A stretch of 64,000 nucleotides of DNA from the NCBI RefSeq assembly GCF_010015445.1, contig NC_053112.1:8761403-8825402 (forward strand), written 5' to 3'. Below, piece by piece: positions 58,084 through 64,000 of the stretch. Under the pieces are notes generated by a model that made no database searches, was not told where the DNA came from, and saw only the letters and a program-made list of their open reading frames with translations. Source of the DNA: Perca fluviatilis. Lineage: Eukaryota > Chordata > Actinopteri > Perciformes > Percidae. A program made the translations under genes and the position numbers. Each line of letters opens with the position of its first letter. The first letter of the stretch is position 1.

Positions 58084-60329
58084 TTACTTCCTCGGTGGGG
58101 TCGGAGACTTCATGAATCTGGGTGGGGTGGGCGACTTGGCGCTGCGAGATGGGGTTGGAGACTTCGGGGTCGGGGTTGGAGATTTGGGGACCGGGGTTGG
58201 AGATTTGGGGATCGGGGTGGAAGCGGGAGTAGAGGCTTGGCTCCTCATGGATGCCGGGGTCTGGGCCTTAGGAGGTACAGGGGTTGGGGTCTTGGAGGGG
58301 GGAGCTGGGGACTTTGGCGGCACAGGCGTGGATGCAGGTGTAGCGGCAGGCGTTTTGGGGTGTCCCAGTTTGGGCTCTGGGATCTGCTCGCCCTGCTTGT
58401 AGACGCTGACGGTGATCTCGACGAACTCGCCGCCGTACTTGTTCCGCACGTTGATGCTGTACTTGCCGGAGTCTTCCGGAGTGACTTTGGTGATGACGAG
58501 GCTGGCGAACTTGCCGCCCTCGAACGTGACCTTGGTGTGCTCGGTGGAGGCGACCTCCTGCTCGTTCTTGAACCAGGTGACCTCAGGGGTCGGCTCGCCC
58601 CACACGGTGCAGGTCAGGCTCAGAGACTGGAGAGGGTCGAGAGTCAACTCAAGTCAAAATGGGTTCAAAATGTAGGTTTGCTTAAGTATTGTATCTAAAA
58701 CAATAAAGGGGCCAGTTAAACAAAACTATAATAAACCACTTATCCCTAGAGCACTGGTTCCCAACATGGGGATCAGGACCCTGAGGGGTCGTAAGATAAA
58801 TCTGAGGGGTCCCAAAATGTGTAACAGAAAGGAGAGTATAGAAAATATATTTCTGCTGCAGAAAAGTTTATCAAATCGTTGCTTTTTCTTGTGAAATATT
58901 GGATATTTTTTTTAACTTTAAGCCTATAAAAAGTATAAAAATAAATTGTGAAACGTTTATCCTCGTCCTTGGAGAAGCAGTTTGTTCCGTAAGAAGCTCG
59001 TAAGTGGACATTGAGTTGACTACTTTTTAAGATGAAGTATTTTGTTGCTTATTTTTCATGCCAACACAAAAGTCTGATAACTGCTACGCATGAAATCATA
59101 AAAGCTTCTTTTCCATGACAGCTGAGCAAACTCCATCTGCTGATAAAGACTTTGCTTAATGGTAAGTGGATCTTGAGTTTGGATTGTTTTGTTTAAACCT
59201 ATAAAACCTAAAGTACCTGCAGGGCTGGATGCCAAACAAGAGCAAGTGACAGCCCACAGAGCTCATTTTGTTACATTTTGTTCCAGCACTGGCTTCATAA
59301 AGGAATGCTGTCAGGGCAGTACAGCTCGTCGACCCCCTCATTACTACGTGCTTGTAATGATGCAAACAAAACCCCTAAAACAATGTCACCTCAAATATTA
59401 TTACCAGTGTTGATTTATGTCAACATTCTCAACATCCTCACCTTTGCTTCCATAATAGTGACGACGTCAGGCAGGCCGCCGACCACTCTGCCGCGGTCTG
59501 AGGAGAGACAGCAAAATGGATGTTATTAATGTACTGATGACAAAACAAACTCACCCTGTATATCACCCTGTTTGCATGGGGAAGTCATGTAAGACTCTGC
59601 CTGTCGCAGTGTTAACAAGGCTGAGATCGAAAGAAGAAAGAGGAGGAATGTAAAGCTGAAACTCTTTGAACTTTGAACATTAATTCATACTTCGCCTCAA
59701 AAGCAAATAACTTGTCTTTGGTTTTTTTAAAACATGGCGTGATTCATGAAATGAAATAAAATCGTAAATATGTCTGATGGAATAAAATAGACGTGTGTGT
59801 GTCAGGTTAATAAATAATATTATACTCACTCTTCTCTGCAAATGCAGCTGCCCTAAAAGGTAAAGGAATATTGATATTATTAATATCATTTGAATACAGT
59901 TTAAAGATACATGTTCACAAACTAAGGTTGTGTCGAATAACTTACTTAAGTCTCAGGTACTCCTCATAGGCATCGGTGTATGCTGCAAAAAGAAGAATAA
60001 GGTTATGACTTTACTTTTCAAAGCCACCAAAAGTTTTATAATAACCCAAAATAAAGAAAAGTTAAATACAAGTTACATAGTTACATACATAAATAACTTA
60101 GAAACACTTAAACAAATCTGGAAATGGAAAATAATGGCTACAGAGTAACAGAATAAGATGTTTACCTTGTCCGGAGAGGTCGAAGGATCTGGTGTGGGTC
60201 TGCACGCCGTCTGAGATCTCGATGGAGTAGTTACCCTTCTCCTTGTCAGATGGATCACAGATCTGCATCCAGGCCATCTCCGCCGTGCCTCCGATCCTCA
60301 TCTTCTCAGAGGAGGCTATCTTACTCTCC
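58084..60329 (-). CDS. myom3: Myomesin-family M-band protein, 3' end (probably myomesin-3)
   Basis: Myomesins cross-link myosin filaments at the sarcomere M-band through Ig and fibronectin domains. Exons in order are 60329-60166, 59982-59946, 59852-59830, 59497-59442 and 58626-58084. All are GT-AG and the phases agree. Upstream exons lie beyond 64000. The text covers the end of one Ig domain (MRIGGTAEMAWMQICDPSDK, GNYSIEI, FDLSGQ), the helical linker (AYTDAYEEYLRLK, AAAFAEKNR) that joins myomesin Ig domains, and the last I-set Ig (GLPDVVTIMEAK, SLSLTCTVWGEPTPEVTWFK, DSGKYSINVRNKYGGEF). YKQGEQIP after the Ig resembles the end of MYOM3 as I remember it; MYOM1 is the main alternative. A tail of about 91 residues rich in KSPTP and TPVPPK follows, which I do not know from mammalian myomesins. 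Confidence 0.85.
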
Positions 60330-60409
60330 CTGCAGGGTTCACATCACAGGAGTCACTTCTCAATTCATACTGATGATGCGAGATCAGAGACTGAAATGTC
60401 TACAGAGCA

Positions 60410-60440
60410 GCATCCTTCAGCAGAGCAGGCTGAAGGATGC
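60410..60440. repeat. Perfect 12-bp hairpin at the LINE 3' border
   Basis: GCATCCTTCAGC (60410-60421) and GCTGAAGGATGC (60429-60440) are exact reverse complements around a 7-nt loop. The LINE tail on the minus strand ends immediately next to it at 60441. Confidence 0.85.
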
Positions 60441-63400
60441 AATTACATTTTCAATTCAATTTATTAATAGTATCAAATCATAACAACAGTTATCTCGAGA
60501 CACTTTACAGATAGAGTAGGTCTAGACCACACTCTATAATTTCCAAAGCCCCAACAATTACAGTAATTCCCTCAAGAGCAAGCATTAGCAGTGGCTGTTG
60601 CTGTTGCGACAGTGGCAAGGAAAAACTCCCTTTTAGGAAGAAACCTCGGCAGACCCAGACTCTTGGTAGGTGGTGTCTGACGGGGCCGGTTGGGGGTGTG
60701 ATGAACAGTGGCGATAATAGTCACATTAAAGATAATGGAACAGTGACTTCAAGGTAGTCGTTGTAGTTCATGTCATAGCAGGGCACATCGTGTCATATTG
60801 AGTAGTGCAGTCTCCTATACCGGATCCTGACTACTCTGTGTGTATGAACATCGCAGCAAGGCGTTGCGGCATGTAACGTGGCGCTACAGAGCATGGGTGG
60901 ATGCAGCGGATGCAGCGGACGCAGCAGGACGAGGCTGGGCATTGCAGGGAATGAAGAAGACACATAAGGACTCCGGGGGAGTAAACTCCCCAGAGCTAGG
61001 TTAGTAACAAGCAGTTCTGGGACAGGATGCATACAAAAGGAAACAAGTGAAAACAGAGATGAGAGAGCAGCTCAGTGTCTCATAGGAAGGAAGGAACTTC
61101 CCTGGTAGTCTAGAAATATAATAGCATAACTAAGAGAGGCAGGTTAGCTTAGAGAGAGGTGCCGGATTGGGCTTGAACTCTCCCCTGCCGGATCGGGCTG
61201 TACTGGCCTGCCTCCCTCTATTCTCACTATATAATTGATTATATGATAAATAAATCTGATGACTACGAAGAGAAGCAGTTGGGCCGGGTTAGGCGGACGC
61301 TGCAACTCCTCACTCCGTAACTATAAGCTTTATCAAAGAGGAGGGTTTTCAGTTTACTCTTAAATGTGGTGACGGTGTCTGCCCCCCGAACCCAGACTGG
61401 GAGCTGGTTCCACAGGAAAGGAGTCTGGAAGCTGAAGGCTGTGGTAACTCTGCATTCTGGGAGCGCAGTGCTCTAGTGGGACAATAAGGTACTAGGAGCT
61501 GTTCTAGATAGGATGGTGCTTGACCATTTAGGGCTTTGTAGGTCAGGAGAAAGAATTTAAAGTCAATCCTGAATTTTACAGGAAGCCAATGCAGAGAAGC
61601 TAATACGGAAGAAATATGATCTCTTTTCTTAGTTCTTTTCAGAACACGTGCTGCAGCACTCTGGATCAGCTGAAGAGTCTTAAGGGACTTATTTGAGCAA
61701 CCTGACAGTAGGGAATTACAATAGTCCAGCCTGGAAGTAACGAATGCATGGACTAGTTATTCAGCATCGTTTTGAGACAGGATATTCCTAATTTTGGCAA
61801 TGTTACGAAGATGAAAAAAGGCTGTTCTTGAGCTTTGTTTTAGATGGGCGTTAAAGGATATATCCTGATCAAAAATAACTCCTAGATTTCTGACAGTGGT
61901 GCTGGAGGCCAGGGCAACACCATCCAGAGTAGCTAAGTCTTTAGATAATGAGGTTCGGAGGTGTTTAGGGCCCAGCACAATAACTTCAGTTTTGTTAGAG
62001 TTTAACATCAGAAAATTGTAGGTCATCCAGGATTTTATATCTTTAATGCATGCTTGAAGTTTAGCTAACTGACTGGTTTCGTCTGGTTTGATTGACAAGT
62101 ATAATTGGGTGTCATCCGCATAACAGTGATAGTTAATTGAGTGTTTCCTAATAATATTACCAAGAGGAAGCATATATAAGGAGAATAGAATTGGTCCAAG
62201 CACTGAGCCTTGTGGAACGCCATGGCTAACTTTAGCATACTTGGATGAATTAACATTAACAAATTGAGATCAATCAGAGAAATAGGGTTTAAACCAGCTT
62301 AGTGTGATTCCTTTAATGCCGACTAAGTGATCCAATCTCTGTAACAGGATTGTATGGTCAATAGTGTCAAATGCAGCACTAAGATCTAGTAAAACAAGTA
62401 TGGAGACAAGTCCTCTGTCTGCAGCAGTTAGAACGTCGTTAGTAATTTTCACCAGTGCCGTCTCTGTGCTATGATGCTTTCTAAATCCTGATTGAAAGTC
62501 TTCAAATAAACTGTTGCTATGGAGAAAATCACATAACTGATTAGCAACTACCTTCTCAAGGATCTTGGAGAGAAAGGGAAGGTTAGATATAGGTCTATAG
62601 TTTGCTAAGACCTCAGGATCGAGGGTGAGTTTTTTCAGAAGAGGTTTTATCACAGCTACTTTATATGACTGCGGTACATAACCTGTTACTAAGGACATAT
62701 TGATCATATCTAGTAGTGAAGTGTTAACCAAGGGTAATGCTTCTTTGAGTAGCTTCGTTGGGATGGGGTCTAAGAGACAGGTAGATGGCTTAGCTGAAGA
62801 TACCTTTACCATTAATTGTTGAAGGTCTATAGGATAAAAGCAGACCATTAATTGTTGAAGGTCTATAGGATAAAAGCAGTCTAAGTATATGTCAGGTCTA
62901 GTCGTTCTTTCTAGGAGTCCTGCGTTGAAAGGTGAACCGTTAGAAGTTGAGGGCAAAAGGTGATGGATTTTATCTCTAATTGTTATAATTTTATCATTAA
63001 AGAAGCTCATCACTACTCAGAGCTTTAGGAATAGATGGCTCACTAGAGCTGTGACTCTCTGTCAGCCTGGCTACAGTGCTGAAAAGAAACCTTGGGTTGT
63101 TCTTGTTTTCTTCTATTAATGATGAGTAATAGTCTGATCTAGTATTTCTGAGGGCCTTCCTTTCTTCCAGTTTGGTGGAACGCCATTTACTTTCAAGTTT
63201 TCGCGAGATTTGCTTTAATTTATGAGTTTGGGAGTTATACCATGGTGCAAGTTTCCTTTGCTTCATCATCTTCTTTTTGAGGGGAGCAACAGAGTCTAAA
63301 GTAGTCCGTAGGCAGGCCGTAGCACCATCTACACAATTGTCAATTTGAGAGGGACTAAAGTTTACATAAAGGTCCTCTGTTGTATTAAAGCACGGTAATG

Positions 63401-64000
63401 AGTTTAGTGCTGTTGGAATATCTTCCTTAAATTTAGCTATAGCACTGTCAGATAGGCATCTAGTGTAGAAGCTTTTATCTAATTTCGTATAATCGGGTAT
63501 TAAGAATTCGAAAGTTATTAAGAAGTGGTCTGATAATAAAGGATTTTGCGGGAATACTAATACATCTTCAATTTTGATGCCATATGTCAGCACAAGGTTG
63601 AGGGTGTGGTTAAAACAGTGCGTGGCCTCATGAACACTTTGACTGAAACCAATTGAATCTAGTAGTGAGTTGAAAGCAGTACTAAGGCTATCATTGTCAA
63701 CGTCCACATGGATATTAAAATCACCTACAATAAGTACTTTGTCTGATTTTAGGACTACAAAAAAAAAATTCAGAATATGGACCTGGTGCTCGGTAGACAA
63801 CAACAAATATAATTGGCTGTACTGATTTCCATGTTGGATGTTGAAGATTAAGAACAAGGCTTTCAAGAGTTATAATTTAGTTTAGGTTTAGGATTAATTA
63901 ACAGGCTTAAATCAGTGATTTTCTCAGTCAACAGTTTTCACTGCAGCTAAATTAGGAAGCACAGCATTACCTAAACATAACCCTCACATGATTAATCATC
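60441..64000 (-). mobile_element. L2/CR1-like LINE with endonuclease and reverse transcriptase remnants
   Basis: The non-LTR retrotransposon is read on the minus strand inside a myomesin intron. From its 5' side, 63800-63500 holds the end of an apurinic-type endonuclease (VLIVGDFNIHVD, LLSDHFLITFE). 62900-62270 holds reverse transcriptase motifs (NYRPISNLPFLSKILEK, SGFRKHHSTETAL, LLDLSAAFDTIDH). 62230-61760 holds [26 protein letters not shown] and [29 protein letters not shown] follows near 61730. Breaks are a TGA at 62272-62270 between the two palm parts, a stop after 61760, and a frame change near 63760. The 3' tail is TTGAATTGAAAATGTAATT on the minus strand. The 5' end may lie beyond the window. 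Confidence 0.88.
62808..62879 (-). repeat. 36-bp tandem duplication inside the LINE
   Basis: Two exact 36-bp units (62808-62843 and 62844-62879) encode the 12-residue block CFYPIDLQQLMV twice in frame, just before the reverse transcriptase domain. Identity of the two units points to a recent event. Confidence 0.92.

Noticed and set aside
58055..58698. Plus-strand Gly/Val-rich frames
   Set aside because: They are the complement of the KSPTP repeat tail and Ig domain of the myomesin.
61757..63866. Reverse transcriptase and endonuclease frames as a possible host gene
   Set aside because: The motifs, the broken frames, the tail and other 3' copies at 6175-6436 and 8395-8482 show a LINE.
1..64000. 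CRISPR arrays, operons or phage-like modules
   Set aside because: No regularly spaced direct repeats with unique spacers and no prokaryotic gene layout are present; all tandem repeats are satellites or microsatellites.

Overview
The window is vertebrate, almost certainly teleost, genomic DNA. It holds intron-split genes with canonical GT-AG sites, long AT-rich introns, many microsatellites, tRNA-derived SINEs, broken LINEs (L2/CR1-like and Rex1-like) and many small foldback or hAT-like DNA elements of the kind that fill percomorph fish genomes. No bacterial, viral or CRISPR feature is present.

Five protein genes could be rebuilt exon by exon. (1) The 3' part of col9a1 (+, nine exons, 1670-12007) encodes the end of COL2, NC2, COL1 and NC1 of the alpha-1 chain of type IX collagen. 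(2) ptp4a1 (-, 15683-21132 coding, with a probable 5'UTR exon to 21703 and a possible first exon near 25.1-25.3 kb) encodes a complete 173-residue PRL-1 phosphatase. (3) lgsn (+, 31821-37351) encodes lengsin, the lens protein derived from glutamine synthetase, including an 8-codon first exon. (4) fam83b (-, 41071-55254, four coding exons, about 963 aa) encodes a FAM83 scaffold protein. (5) The 3' end of a myomesin gene, most likely myom3 (-, 58084-60329 and continuing beyond the window), carries an unusual Pro/Ser/Thr-rich tail. col9a1 and ptp4a1 are tail to tail, ptp4a1 and lgsn are head to head, and lgsn and fam83b are tail to tail. These genes do not form a pathway. They are cartilage, signalling, lens, epithelial-scaffold and muscle genes in a chromosomal neighbourhood that mixes loci which, from memory, lie on human chromosome 6 (COL9A1, PTP4A1, LGSN, FAM83B) and chromosome 1 (MYOM3).

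The rest is introns and intergenic DNA rich in mobile elements. Clear examples are four elements flanked by TTAA (29733-30916, 38695-39608, 54112-54576, 57210-57648), three hAT-like elements with 8-bp target duplications (13192-13667, 25626-26020, 32379-33313), a multi-copy family with a strong terminal hairpin (six copies), an L2/CR1-like LINE with endonuclease and reverse transcriptase remnants (60441-64000), and a 650-bp pentanucleotide satellite of GATAC/GATAA type (about 3945-4602).

The most interesting items are a 21-codon upstream ORF in the probable ptp4a1 leader, the KSPTP-type repeat tail of the myomesin, the near-perfect 914-bp palindrome with TTAA target duplication, and the dispersed hairpin-ended family. 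I see no unknown multi-gene system.
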